Source: Salmonella enterica subsp. houtenae serovar Houten (lineage in GTDB: Bacteria; Pseudomonadota; Gammaproteobacteria; Enterobacterales; Enterobacteriaceae). From it: a stretch of 64,000 nt of DNA. Below, piece after piece: positions 17,130-25,898 of this stretch. Below the pieces are notes generated by a model. That model was not told where the DNA came from. It saw only the letters and a list, made by a program, of their open reading frames with translations, and made no database searches. The stretch spans positions 3,596,001 to 3,660,000 of the forward strand of contig LS483478.1 of assembly GCA_900478215.1 (NCBI GenBank), written 5' to 3'. The first letter of the stretch is position 1. Each line of letters opens with the position of its first letter. The position numbers were made by a program, and so were the translations under genes.

Positions 17130-18557
17130 TTACTGCATCAGCAGATAAATAGAACTATCACCACGCTGAATATTCAGCGCCAGAACCGACGGCTTGCTGT
17201 CAAGAATCTTACGCAGCTCGGCGATATTTTTCACCGGCTGCTGGTTAGCGCCGATAATCACATCGCCTTTTTTGAGGCCAATTTGCGCGGCTGGTGAGTT
17301 CGCTTTCACGCTGCTCACCACAACGCCTTTATCCTGGCCTTTATTGCTCATTTCAGCGCCTTCAATCCCGCTGAAGATGGTGCTGGAATCAACCTGACTC
17401 TGGCTGCTCTGCTGCAGTTCCAGATTGACCGTAATAGCTTTACCTTCACGCAGCAGACCGAGGCTGATTTTGCTGCCGACCGGCATAGTGCCGACCTGAG
17501 CGCGCAGCGCCGCAAAGCTGCTGATCGGTTTACCGTTCAACGAGGTAATGACATCCCCGGCTTTAATACCCGCTTTCGCCGCGGACGAATTCGGCATCAC
17601 CTGGCTAACGAACGCGCCACGCTGGGCGTCGACTTTCATCGCTTTCGCCAATTCGGAATTCAGCTCAGTCCCCATGATCCCCAGTTCGCCGCGTTTAACC
17701 TGGCCATATTCCACCATCTGCGACGTCAGGTTTTTCACCATGTTGCTCGGGATAGCGAAGCCGATACCGATGTTGCCGCCGTCCGGCGCCAGAATCGCGG
17801 TGTTAATACCGATCAGCTCACCGTTCAGGTTCACCAGCGCGCCGCCGGAGTTACCGCGGTTAATCGCGGCGTCGGTCTGAATAAAGTTCTCGTAATTTTC
17901 TACGTTCAGGCCGCTACGACCCAGCGCAGAAACAATGCCCGACGTCACCGTTTCGCCAAGGCCGAACGGGTTACCGATGGCCACGGTATAATCCCCCACG
18001 CGCAGCGCGTCGGAGTCCGCCAGTTTAATCGCCGTCAGGTTTTTCGGATTCTGAATTTGAATCAGCGCGATATCAGAACGGGGATCTTTGCCCACCACTT
18101 TGGCATCGAATTTACGCCCATCGCTCAGTTGCACTTTAATCACGTTGGCATTATCAACAACGTGGTTGTTGGTGACGACGTAGCCCTTCGCGGCATCAAT
18201 AATTACGCCTGAACCCAGCGCCATGAACTTCTGTTGTTGGCTGCCGTTGCCACCATTACCGCCGCCCTGACAGAAAGGGGAATTCTGGAACGGAGAACCA
18301 TCCTGGCAGAACGGGGAGTCATCGCCGAAAAACTGCTGGAAATTACGCGGCATACGCGGCGTATTCACCGTGGTGCTGCCTTCTACATTAATACTGACCA
18401 CCGATGGCATCACTTTTTCGAGCATCGGCGCCAGGCTTGGCATCTGTTGGGCGGTCATTGCTGAAGAGGACGTTTCAGCCGCCGTGGCAGACAGAGGCGA
18501 CAATGCCAAACCTAAACTCAGAGCCAGTGCACTCATTGCTAATGTGGTTTTTTTCAT
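17130..18557 (-). CDS. degP: DegP (HtrA), periplasmic serine protease/chaperone
   Basis: DegP degrades or refolds misfolded envelope proteins in the periplasm. The 475-residue precursor has a signal peptide (MKKTTLAMSALALSLG... ending ATAA/ETSS). The trypsin-like domain carries the triad in TNNHVVDNA (His), DPRSDIALIQ (Asp) and RGNSGGALV (Ser). The disulfide-bearing LA loop contains CQDGSPF...FCQGG, and two PDZ domains follow (about residues 280-370 and 385-470). Start: the ATG of MKKTTL; an in-frame TTG three codons upstream is unlikely. Control by sigma-E is supported by the promoter at 18603-18630. It is a known virulence factor in Salmonella. Confidence 0.98.
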   Translation of the reverse strand: MKKTTLAMSALALSLGLALSPLSATAAETSSSAMTAQQMPSLAPMLEKVMPSVVSINVEGSTTVNTPRMPRNFQQFFGDDSPFCQDGSPFQNSPFCQGGGNGGNGSQQQKFMALGSGVIIDAAKGYVVTNNHVVDNANVIKVQLSDGRKFDAKVVGKDPRSDIALIQIQNPKNLTAIKLADSDALRVGDYTVAIGNPFGLGETVTSGIVSALGRSGLNVENYENFIQTDAAINRGNSGGALVNLNGELIGINTAILAPDGGNIGIGFAIPSNMVKNLTSQMVEYGQVKRGELGIMGTELNSELAKAMKVDAQRGAFVSQVMPNSSAAKAGIKAGDVITSLNGKPISSFAALRAQVGTMPVGSKISLGLLREGKAITVNLELQQSSQSQVDSSTIFSGIEGAEMSNKGQDKGVVVSSVKANSPAAQIGLKKGDVIIGANQQPVKNIAELRKILDSKPSVLALNIQRGDSSIYLLMQ

Positions 18558-18602
18558 GTGTTTCAATCTCGATTAACAGGTAACGCAAAATTGCTGTGTA
18601 CG

Positions 18603-18630
18603 TCAGATTCATTTTATAACGCGAAGTTCC
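18603..18630 (-). promoter_or_regulatory. Sigma-E promoter of degP
   Basis: On the minus strand GGAACTT (18624-18630), a 16-base spacer and TCTGA (18603-18607) match the sigma-E consensus, about 45 bp before the degP ATG. The A/T-rich spacer start is also typical. Confidence 0.9.
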
Positions 18631-18686
18631 GGAATAAAGTTTCTGGAAAAAGTAAAAATTTATTGTCCATCTTTACAAAAGTCCAT

Positions 18687-20204
18687 TTACTGTTCGACCG
18701 CCATCAAACGCCGATATTCATCCCATGCGTAAAGGTCAGTCATACCGCTGATATAATCCTGAATCAACCGACAACGATAATAATATTCCAGCACCGGATA
18801 CTCCGCCGAATCCCCGGGTAATTTGCTGACGACTTCTACGTAGGCCAAACGATGGCGCGTAGAAAGTTTCTGAAATAAGCGCGATTCTATGGGAAAGCGT
18901 TTCAACCGATCTTTTTCCACCAGCTCGCGAAAGTCGTTAAGCGACAGACTTAATAGCGGCTGATAGATATCTAATAACCCGCTGATCACCCGGTATCCCT
19001 GTAGTTCAAGCTGTTCTACATCCGGATGGCTAAACACATGTTCAACCGCCACGTTCTTATATAATTCAAGCAGGCGACTAAAACTGCTGGCATCTTCCAG
19101 CAACGCCTGATTGAAGGTTCCGGCAAAAATCTGCGGTAAATTATCAATAAAACGCTGAGCGGCATAGGGCACCAGTTTATTTAATGTATTAACCCGTAAA
19201 TACATAAAAAACTGATCTTCGGTACCACGGCTTAATGTATTGGCGCGTGATTTTTCCCACGCATTTCCTACCACCAGCTCAAACAGCGAATCACTCTCGT
19301 GGTGGCCCCACGCGTGATATAAATGGTGATAAAGCTGCTCAACGCTAAAGATTCTTTTCTCTACCGCGTCTTCAAGATCGGCGACGCAATAAGAAATATC
19401 ATCTGCGGCTTCCATAATCCACGTTAATGGAAAGCGACTGTAAGGCGCTAACTGAAGTTCTTTACGTAACCTCGCAATATACTTCTCTTCAGAAAGATAA
19501 TAGCCCGGTTTCTTCATTAAATAGCGATGGGAATCCGGCACTGGCCCTCGCCACCATGCCGGACGGGTATATTTTAAAATCCCGCCAACCTGCGCCCAGG
19601 TAAGATTCATCCGCATGAGCGTATGTACCAGACGAATCCCCTGCGCATTGCCTTCAAAATGGCAGATATCCTGCCGAACTTTGCGGCGAATATCGTTCAG
19701 ACTGTCTTCGCCCTCCTGCAGGCGTAGCGAGGAAACCACACAGCGATCATGCGTGAGCGGCTGACTTTCCGCATCTTCCGGATGCAGCCGCTGACGAAAC
19801 CAGTCATTGATCGCCGCCTCACCAAAATGACCGAACGGCGGATTACCGATGTCGTGCATCAGGCAGGCCATTTCCACAATGCTTTCAAAGGGGCCGGTCA
19901 GCGCATCCAGACCGTACTCCTCAAGCCGGTTTTGCTCTTTCAGGCGGCTTAAAATCTCTTTCGCGATATAACGCCCCACCTGCTGAACTTCCATCGAATG
20001 CGTCAGGCGCGTACGCACCGCGGCATTGCGCTCCAACGGGAAAACCTGTGTTTTTTGCTGCAAACGGCGTATAGCCGGAGAGTTGATAATCCGCCCGCGA
20101 TCGCTTTCAAAAATCCGCAGGATCTCATGTTCCGTCTTTACGCCCTGCGGTGAACGATAACGACGATGCCAGTTAATTTTATTTCGGAAATCGATCGATG
20201 CCAT
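18687..20204 (-). CDS. dgt: Dgt, dGTP triphosphohydrolase
   Basis: Dgt hydrolyses dGTP to deoxyguanosine and tripolyphosphate. The 505 residues include the HD-domain metal ligands in RTRLTHSMEV (His near residue 69) and CLMHDIGNPPFGHFGE (His-Asp near 117) and the later Asp in EAADDISYC. The start MASIDFRNK matches the family; a longer in-frame start 14 codons upstream lies in the intergenic space shared with divergent mtnN. It is upstream of degP but separated from it by the sigma-E promoter region. Confidence 0.97.
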   Translation of the reverse strand: MASIDFRNKINWHRRYRSPQGVKTEHEILRIFESDRGRIINSPAIRRLQQKTQVFPLERNAAVRTRLTHSMEVQQVGRYIAKEILSRLKEQNRLEEYGLDALTGPFESIVEMACLMHDIGNPPFGHFGEAAINDWFRQRLHPEDAESQPLTHDRCVVSSLRLQEGEDSLNDIRRKVRQDICHFEGNAQGIRLVHTLMRMNLTWAQVGGILKYTRPAWWRGPVPDSHRYLMKKPGYYLSEEKYIARLRKELQLAPYSRFPLTWIMEAADDISYCVADLEDAVEKRIFSVEQLYHHLYHAWGHHESDSLFELVVGNAWEKSRANTLSRGTEDQFFMYLRVNTLNKLVPYAAQRFIDNLPQIFAGTFNQALLEDASSFSRLLELYKNVAVEHVFSHPDVEQLELQGYRVISGLLDIYQPLLSLSLNDFRELVEKDRLKRFPIESRLFQKLSTRHRLAYVEVVSKLPGDSAEYPVLEYYYRCRLIQDYISGMTDLYAWDEYRRLMAVEQ

Positions 20205-20288
20205 ATCCTCTCCCCGCCTGAGAAATGCGCTTCCCCATAAGCGCATGATAAACTATGCCCCCAAAACTGACTTATCGCGAGTAAATCT

Positions 20289-20987
20289 ATGAAAATCGGC
20301 ATCATTGGCGCAATGGAAGAAGAAGTTACGCTGCTGCGTGACAAAATTGACAACCGTCAGACGCTTACGCTGGGCGGCTGCGAAATTTACACCGGCCAGT
20401 TGAACGGCACCGAAGTGGCGTTACTGAAATCCGGTATCGGTAAAGTCGCGGCGGCGCTGGGCGCAACGTTGCTTCTGGAGCACTGCAAACCAGACGTGAT
20501 CATCAATACCGGTTCCGCAGGCGGTCTGGCGTCCACGCTGAAGGTCGGCGATATCGTCGTCTCTGACGAAGCGCGTTACCACGACGCTGATGTGACCGCT
20601 TTCGGCTATGAGTACGGGCAATTACCGGGCTGTCCGGCCGGATTTAAGGCCGATGACAAACTGATCGCCGCCGCGGAATCCTGTATCAGGGAGCTGAATC
20701 TGAACGCGGTACGCGGCCTTATCGTCAGCGGTGACGCATTTATTAACGGCTCCGTCGGGCTGGCGAAAATCCGGCATAACTTCCCCGAAGCGGTCGCCGT
20801 AGAGATGGAAGCCACCGCTATCGCACACGTCTGTTATAACTTCAACGTGCCGTTCGTGGTAGTACGCGCTATCTCTGACGTGGCCGATCAGCAATCGCAC
20901 CTCAGCTTTGACGAATTCCTCGCGGTGGCGGCGAAACAGTCGACTCTGATGGTCGAAACGCTGGTACAGAAGCTGGCGCATGGCTAA
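20289..20987 (+). CDS. mtnN: MtnN (Pfs), 5'-methylthioadenosine/S-adenosylhomocysteine nucleosidase
   Basis: MtnN cleaves methylthioadenosine and S-adenosylhomocysteine to adenine and the thioribose or ribosylhomocysteine, the latter feeding autoinducer-2 synthesis by LuxS. The 232-residue protein has the catalytic residues in GAMEEEV (Glu12), VEMEATAIAHVCYN (Glu near 174) and RAISDVADQQ (Asp near 197). Its stop overlaps the start of btuF by 8 bp. Methylthioadenosine is the by-product of SpeE, which is broken in this window. Confidence 0.98.
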   Translation: MKIGIIGAMEEEVTLLRDKIDNRQTLTLGGCEIYTGQLNGTEVALLKSGIGKVAAALGATLLLEHCKPDVIINTGSAGGLASTLKVGDIVVSDEARYHDADVTAFGYEYGQLPGCPAGFKADDKLIAAAESCIRELNLNAVRGLIVSGDAFINGSVGLAKIRHNFPEAVAVEMEATAIAHVCYNFNVPFVVVRAISDVADQQSHLSFDEFLAVAAKQSTLMVETLVQKLAHG

Positions 20988-21780
20988 GCAAATGTTCAGG
21001 GCGCTGGCCGCCCTGCTGCTTATGCTACCGGTGTGGCTTTACGCTGCGCCGCGCGTCATTACCCTCTCTCCCGCCAATACGGAACTCGCTTTTGCCGCCG
21101 GGATTACGCCCGTTGGCGTCAGCAGCTATTCCGACTACCCGCCTGAAGCGCAAAAAATAGAACAGGTCTCTACCTGGCAGGGAATGAATCTGGAGCGCAT
21201 TGTGGCGCTGAAGCCAGATCTGGTCGTCGCCTGGCGCGGCGGTAATGCGGAACGCCAGGTAAACCAACTAACTTCATTAGGTATTAAGGTAATGTGGGTG
21301 GACGCGGTGACCATCGAACAGATTGCCGACGCGCTCCGTCAACTGGCCGCCTGGAGCCCGCAACCGGAAAAGGCTCGCCAGGCGGCGCAGACGTTGCTGA
21401 AGGAGTACGCCGCGCTCAAAGCCGGGTATGCCGGTAAAGCTAAAAAGCGCGTCTTTCTTCAGTTTGGCATGAATCCCCTGTTTACCAGCGGTAAAGGATC
21501 TATTCAACATCAGGTTTTGACGACCTGCGGCGGAGAAAACGTCTTCGCTGACAGCCGCGTACCGTGGCCGCAAGTCAGCCGTGAGCAGGTGCTGGCAAGG
21601 CATCCCCAGGCCATTATCGTGGCCGGAAAAGCGGGCGAAATTCTCAAAATTGAACAGTACTGGGGAAACCTGCTAAAAATTCCGGTTATTCCGCTTAACA
21701 GCGACTGGTTTGAACGCGCAAGCCCGCGTATTATCCTCGCCGCAAAACAACTCTGTAATGCGCTTTCACAGGTGAATTAG
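20980..21780 (+). CDS. btuF: BtuF, periplasmic vitamin B12-binding protein
   Basis: BtuF binds cobalamin in the periplasm and delivers it to the BtuCD ABC importer. The 266-residue precursor has a signal peptide (MAKQMFRALAALLLMLPVWLYA, then APRVI). The class III fold has two lobes joined by a helix; N-lobe PANTELAFAAG and SSYSDYPPEA and the C-lobe TCGGENVFADSRVPWPQVS are typical. It starts inside the end of mtnN, suggesting translational coupling. No cobalamin riboswitch is visible here, as expected since the neighbours are not B12-specific. Confidence 0.96.
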   Translation: MAKQMFRALAALLLMLPVWLYAAPRVITLSPANTELAFAAGITPVGVSSYSDYPPEAQKIEQVSTWQGMNLERIVALKPDLVVAWRGGNAERQVNQLTSLGIKVMWVDAVTIEQIADALRQLAAWSPQPEKARQAAQTLLKEYAALKAGYAGKAKKRVFLQFGMNPLFTSGKGSIQHQVLTTCGGENVFADSRVPWPQVSREQVLARHPQAIIVAGKAGEILKIEQYWGNLLKIPVIPLNSDWFERASPRIILAAKQLCNALSQVN

Positions 21781-21816
21781 AGCCTGTCTCACCAGGCTCT
21801 CAGTGGGGATTCAACA

Positions 21817-22434
21817 ATGCTCGTCTATTGGCTGGATATTGTAGGCACGGCTGTATTTGCTATCTCTGGCGTGTTGCTGGCCGGGAAATTACGTATGGAC
21901 CCGTTTGGCGTCCTGGTGCTCGGCGTCGTTACTGCCGTCGGCGGCGGGACAATCCGCGATATGGCGCTGGATAACGGCCCGGTATTCTGGGTTAAAGATC
22001 CTACCGATCTGGTCGTCGCTATGGTCACCAGTATGCTGACCATCCTGCTGGTTCGCCAGCCAAGACGTCTGCCGAAATGGATGTTGCCGGTACTGGATGC
22101 GGTCGGGCTGGCGGTATTTGTCGGCATTGGGGTGAATAAAGCCTTCCTCGCCGAAACGGGGCCATTAATCGCAGTCTGTATGGGGGTGATTACCGGCGTC
22201 GGCGGCGGGATTATTCGCGATGTTCTGGCACGCGAGATCCCCATGATCCTACGCACCGAAATCTATGCCACGGCCTGTATTATCGGCGGGATTGTTCACG
22301 CCACCGCGTTTTATACGTTTTCAGTGCCGCTGGAAAGCGCCAGCATGATGGGTATGGTCGTCACGCTGTTCATTCGGCTGGCGGCGATACGTTGGCACCT
22401 GAAGCTGCCGACCTTTGCCTTAAATGAGAACTGA
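21817..22434 (+). CDS. yadS: YadS, UPF0126/TRIC-type membrane protein
   Basis: This inner-membrane protein of 205 residues has about seven helices arranged as two homologous three-helix repeats. Each repeat carries a glycine-rich motif: AVGGGTIRDM near residue 46 and GVGGGIIRDV near residue 133. The family is related to trimeric intracellular cation channels; bacterial members may conduct monovalent cations, but the physiological role is not settled. It lies 36 bp after btuF and is convergent with erpA. Confidence 0.92.
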   Translation: MLVYWLDIVGTAVFAISGVLLAGKLRMDPFGVLVLGVVTAVGGGTIRDMALDNGPVFWVKDPTDLVVAMVTSMLTILLVRQPRRLPKWMLPVLDAVGLAVFVGIGVNKAFLAETGPLIAVCMGVITGVGGGIIRDVLAREIPMILRTEIYATACIIGGIVHATAFYTFSVPLESASMMGMVVTLFIRLAAIRWHLKLPTFALNEN

Positions 22435-22444
22435 AACGTAATTT

Positions 22445-22501
22445 GTAGACCGGATGAGGCGTGACAAAACGCCCGGCGGCGCTTCGCTTACCGGGCCTAC
22501 A
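22445..22501. repeat. REP-like palindrome between yadS and erpA
   Basis: GTAGACCGGATGAGGCG and CGCTTACCGGGCCTAC form an imperfect inverted repeat in the convergent intergenic region, probably an RNA 3' end for both genes. Confidence 0.75.
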
Positions 22502-22544
22502 ATGGCGTGTCCGTAGAGACGTTGCGCCTCCGTCCGACATTACA

Positions 22545-22889
22545 TCAAATGCTGAAGGAAGAGCCACACCCGCAGGTACTTTTCGCATTCGGGTTGGTTA
22601 CAATGAAGCGGGAACCTTCCAGGCCTTCGGTATAATCGACCGAACCACCAACCAGATACTGCAAACTCATCGGATCAACCACCAGGCCAACGCCCTGTTT
22701 TTCGATGGTCATATCCCCTTCGTTAACCTGATCGTCAAAGGTAAAACCATACTGGAAGCCGCTGCAACCACCGCCGGTGATATACACGCGCAGTTTCAGA
22801 TTCGGGTTATCTTCGTCAGCGATAAGACTTTTTACTTTATTCGCTGCTGCGTCGGTAAACTGCAACGGCAGCGCTACGTCATCACTCAT
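22545..22889 (-). CDS. erpA: ErpA, A-type iron-sulfur carrier protein
   Basis: ErpA delivers [Fe-S] clusters to apo-enzymes, including IspG and IspH of the isoprenoid pathway. The 114-residue protein has the three cluster-ligand cysteines in GGGCSGFQY and the C-terminal STCGCGSSF. The start MSDDVALPL matches the family; upstream in-frame codons were ignored. It is downstream of clcA's convergent partner yadS and tail-to-head with clcA (81 bp), on the same strand as clcA. Confidence 0.97.
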
Positions 22890-22970
22890 ATTTTGCTCCA
22901 AACGACATCGGTAATTGGATAAATTTCCACCCAATATTGGCGGTCATTATCTAATACCCTGGTAATTCGT

Positions 22971-24392
22971 TCAAGTATTCTCGCCTGCAGGCGCATTCTG
23001 GCTTTTCGCCGCCTGTTCCGCATCCTGCTTCGCCAGAGTGCGCGCCAGGATGGTTGAGTATAACGGTTTCCCGCCCAAAAACTGGGCTAATAGTGTCGCG
23101 CCAAGACAGGTGATAATCATTGGCAAAATGAGCTGATAGTTATCAGTCATCTCCAGTACCAGCACAATCCCCGTCAGCGGGGCGCGCACCGACGCCGCCA
23201 TCAGCGCCCCCATCCCGGCAATCGCAAAGGTACCGGCCTCCAGGTGATACTGCGGGAAAAGCACTGCCGCCGCCATGCCAAAGGCCGTCCCAAGCAGCGT
23301 TCCCAGCGCCAGCATCGGGGCGAAAATTCCCCCCGGCGCGCCGGAAGAAAAGCAAAGCAGCGTTGTGACAACCCGGGTAATAAAGATGAACAGCAGTAGT
23401 CCGACGCTAAAATTACCTGCCGCGGCGATAGGAATAAGGTTAAACCCGCCGCCTGCCGCCTCCGGCTCAATCAACCCCAGAATACCGCACAGGCCGCCGA
23501 TCGCGCCGCCCATTAGCACCCATTTTTTAATTTCGCCGCCATGAAAGCGCTGAAACATGTCCTGAGTTCGCAGCACCAGCGTATTAAACACCGGCCCAAC
23601 GCAGCCAAAAATAATGCCGAGGATAAGGTATAGCCACAGAGTGTTAACCGGGGCATCAGACAGTTTGCCGACTTCAATAATCGGCGCTTCGCCGTTAAAT
23701 ATGCGGAACACAATGCTCGACATGATTACGCCGGTAAACACCGCTTTAATCGAAATCAGGTTGTAGCGAAACTGCGGGCGCATCTCTTCAATAATAAACA
23801 GGATACCCGCCAGCGGCGCGTTAAACGCCGCAGAGAGCCCCGCCGCCGCGCCGGTCGCCAGCAACGTATGCCGCGCTTCAGCGCTGCGCATACGAAAAAC
23901 ATCCAGCACCATGCGTCCCAGGTTGCCCCCGATTTGCACCGTTGGCCCTTCGCGCCCTAATACCATTCCTGCGCCCAACGTCCCCATCCCGCCGATAAAC
24001 TTCACCGGCAACACGCGCCACCAGCGCACCGGACGTAGCTCCTCCAGCGCGCCTTCTATTTCCGGAATACCCGAGCCGCCGGCTTCCGGCGCAAATTTTC
24101 GCACCAAAAAGTAGCCGACCATCGCCAGTAACCCCGAAAGGATAAAGGCCAGAGGCCAAAGTAAAAACGCATGGTCCGCAACCTGAACCAGCGCGCCAAT
24201 GCGCATGTTTTGTACCCAGGAAACAGCCTTTTCAAAGGCGACGCCAACCAGTCCAGTAAGCGTGCCGACAACGGCCGCCATGAACAGGATAGCCAGCGGC
24301 GTTTTATCCCGCTGTATTAACCGGCGAATCTGATCTCTGCGCCGTAAGCGCACGATTTGCTGAGCTAAAAAGGTGGAAGTGTCTGTTTTCAT
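22971..24392 (-). CDS. clcA: ClcA, H+/Cl- exchange transporter
   Basis: ClcA is a homodimeric inner-membrane 2 Cl-/1 H+ antiporter that supports extreme acid resistance. The 473-residue protein has the selectivity motifs GGSGIPE (Ser near 107), GREGPTVQ (gating Glu near 148) and GAPGGIFAP (near 355), and the internal Glu for protons near 203 (IIEEMRPQF). It ends in a charged cytoplasmic tail. It is divergent from hemL across 169 bp. Confidence 0.97.
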   Translation of the reverse strand: MKTDTSTFLAQQIVRLRRRDQIRRLIQRDKTPLAILFMAAVVGTLTGLVGVAFEKAVSWVQNMRIGALVQVADHAFLLWPLAFILSGLLAMVGYFLVRKFAPEAGGSGIPEIEGALEELRPVRWWRVLPVKFIGGMGTLGAGMVLGREGPTVQIGGNLGRMVLDVFRMRSAEARHTLLATGAAAGLSAAFNAPLAGILFIIEEMRPQFRYNLISIKAVFTGVIMSSIVFRIFNGEAPIIEVGKLSDAPVNTLWLYLILGIIFGCVGPVFNTLVLRTQDMFQRFHGGEIKKWVLMGGAIGGLCGILGLIEPEAAGGGFNLIPIAAAGNFSVGLLLFIFITRVVTTLLCFSSGAPGGIFAPMLALGTLLGTAFGMAAAVLFPQYHLEAGTFAIAGMGALMAASVRAPLTGIVLVLEMTDNYQLILPMIITCLGATLLAQFLGGKPLYSTILARTLAKQDAEQAAKSQNAPAGENT

Positions 24393-24561
24393 CAGAAGAT
24401 CATTAATTGGTAATACAAATCTAAAGTCGGCATTCTACTCGCCAACGCCGTGAAAATCCCCTGCAAATCGTATTGTTTCAAATGCGTAAAACTTTCATAA
24501 CCTTCTCTGAATAACTTAGAATAGCGGGTATTCACTTTTTCTACGAACCAGGAACCTTTCC

Positions 24562-25842
24562 ATGAGTAAGTCTGAAAATCTCTATAGCGCGGCCCGCGAG
24601 CTGATCCCCGGCGGCGTCAACTCCCCTGTTCGCGCCTTCACTGGCGTGGGCGGCACCCCGCTGTTTATCGAAAAAGCGGACGGCGCCTGGCTTTATGATG
24701 TCGATGGCAAAGCGTATATCGACTATGTCGGTTCCTGGGGGCCAATGGTACTTGGGCATAACCATCCGGCTATCCGCAATGCGGTGATTGAGGCCGCCGA
24801 ACGAGGGCTAAGCTTCGGCGCGCCAACCGAAATGGAAGTTAAAATGGCGGAACTGGTGACAAACCTGGTGCCGACCATGGACATGGTGCGCATGGTGAAC
24901 TCCGGCACCGAAGCGACCATGAGCGCCATTCGCCTGGCGCGTGGTTTTACCGGTCGCGATAAGATTATCAAATTCGAAGGCTGCTACCACGGCCACGCAG
25001 ACTGCCTGCTGGTAAAAGCCGGTTCTGGCGCGCTGACGCTCGGTCAGCCGAACTCGCCGGGCGTCCCGGCAGATTTTGCGAAACATACGCTGACCTGCGT
25101 CTATAACGATCTGGCGTCAGTGCGCGCGGCGTTTGAACAATATCCACAGGAAATCGCCTGTATCATCGTCGAACCCGTGGCGGGCAATATGAACTGCGTC
25201 CCGCCGCTGCCAGCTTTCCTGCCGGGTCTGCGCGCCTTGTGCGATGAGTTCGGCGCGTTGCTGATTATCGACGAAGTGATGACCGGTTTTCGTGTAGCGC
25301 TGGCCGGCGCCCAGGATTACTACGGCGTCGTGCCGGACCTAACCTGTCTGGGTAAAATCATCGGCGGCGGGATGCCGGTAGGCGCATTTGGCGGTCGTCG
25401 CGATGTAATGGATGCGCTGGCGCCGACGGGCCCGGTTTACCAGGCGGGCACCCTTTCCGGCAACCCGATTGCGATGGCGGCCGGTTTCGCCTGCCTGAAT
25501 GAAGTCGCCCAGCCCGGCATTCATGAAACGCTGGATGAGCTCACCACCCGCCTGGCGGAAGGATTATGCGAAGCAGCGCAGGAGGCGGAGATCCCACTGG
25601 TCGTCAACCATGTCGGCGGCATGTTCGGGATTTTCTTCACCGACGCCGAGAGCGTAACCTGCTATCAGGACGTGATGGCGTGCGACGTTGAACGCTTTAA
25701 GCGTTTCTTCCACCTGATGCTGGAGGAAGGCGTGTATCTGGCGCCATCGGCGTTTGAAGCGGGTTTTATGTCGGTCGCACACCGCATGGACGACATTAAT
25801 CATACCATTGACGCCGCGCGTCGGGCATTTGCGAAGCTGTAA
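24562..25842 (+). CDS. hemL: HemL, glutamate-1-semialdehyde 2,1-aminomutase
   Basis: HemL converts glutamate-1-semialdehyde to 5-aminolevulinate in the C5 heme pathway. The 426-residue PLP enzyme has the Schiff-base lysine in CLGKIIGGGMPVGAFGG (near 265), the Asp that holds the PLP ring in IIDEVMTGFR (near 235) and substrate-binding residues in SGTEATMSAIRLAR (near 120). The start follows AGGAACC upstream. It is convergent with fhuB, only 56 bp away. Confidence 0.98.
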   Translation: MSKSENLYSAARELIPGGVNSPVRAFTGVGGTPLFIEKADGAWLYDVDGKAYIDYVGSWGPMVLGHNHPAIRNAVIEAAERGLSFGAPTEMEVKMAELVTNLVPTMDMVRMVNSGTEATMSAIRLARGFTGRDKIIKFEGCYHGHADCLLVKAGSGALTLGQPNSPGVPADFAKHTLTCVYNDLASVRAAFEQYPQEIACIIVEPVAGNMNCVPPLPAFLPGLRALCDEFGALLIIDEVMTGFRVALAGAQDYYGVVPDLTCLGKIIGGGMPVGAFGGRRDVMDALAPTGPVYQAGTLSGNPIAMAAGFACLNEVAQPGIHETLDELTTRLAEGLCEAAQEAEIPLVVNHVGGMFGIFFTDAESVTCYQDVMACDVERFKRFFHLMLEEGVYLAPSAFEAGFMSVAHRMDDINHTIDAARRAFAKL

Positions 25843-25862
25843 CCATCGCGCAAAACTATTCA

Positions 25863-25894
25863 GGCCGGATAAGGCATTTATGCCACTATCCGGC
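25863..25894. repeat. REP palindrome between hemL and fhuB
   Basis: GCCGGATAAGGCATTTATGCC...TATCCGGC forms one long hairpin in the 56-bp convergent gap and can end transcripts from both sides. Confidence 0.8.
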
Positions 25895-25898
25895 AAAA

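Noticed and set aside
18640..18686. CpxR box between degP and dgt
   Set aside because: GTAAA-like repeats are present, but their spacing is nine rather than the expected five bases, so I did not call a site.
22890..22970. Possible IscR operator upstream of erpA
   Set aside because: erpA is expected to respond to Fe-S status, but I could not see a convincing IscR motif in this stretch by eye.
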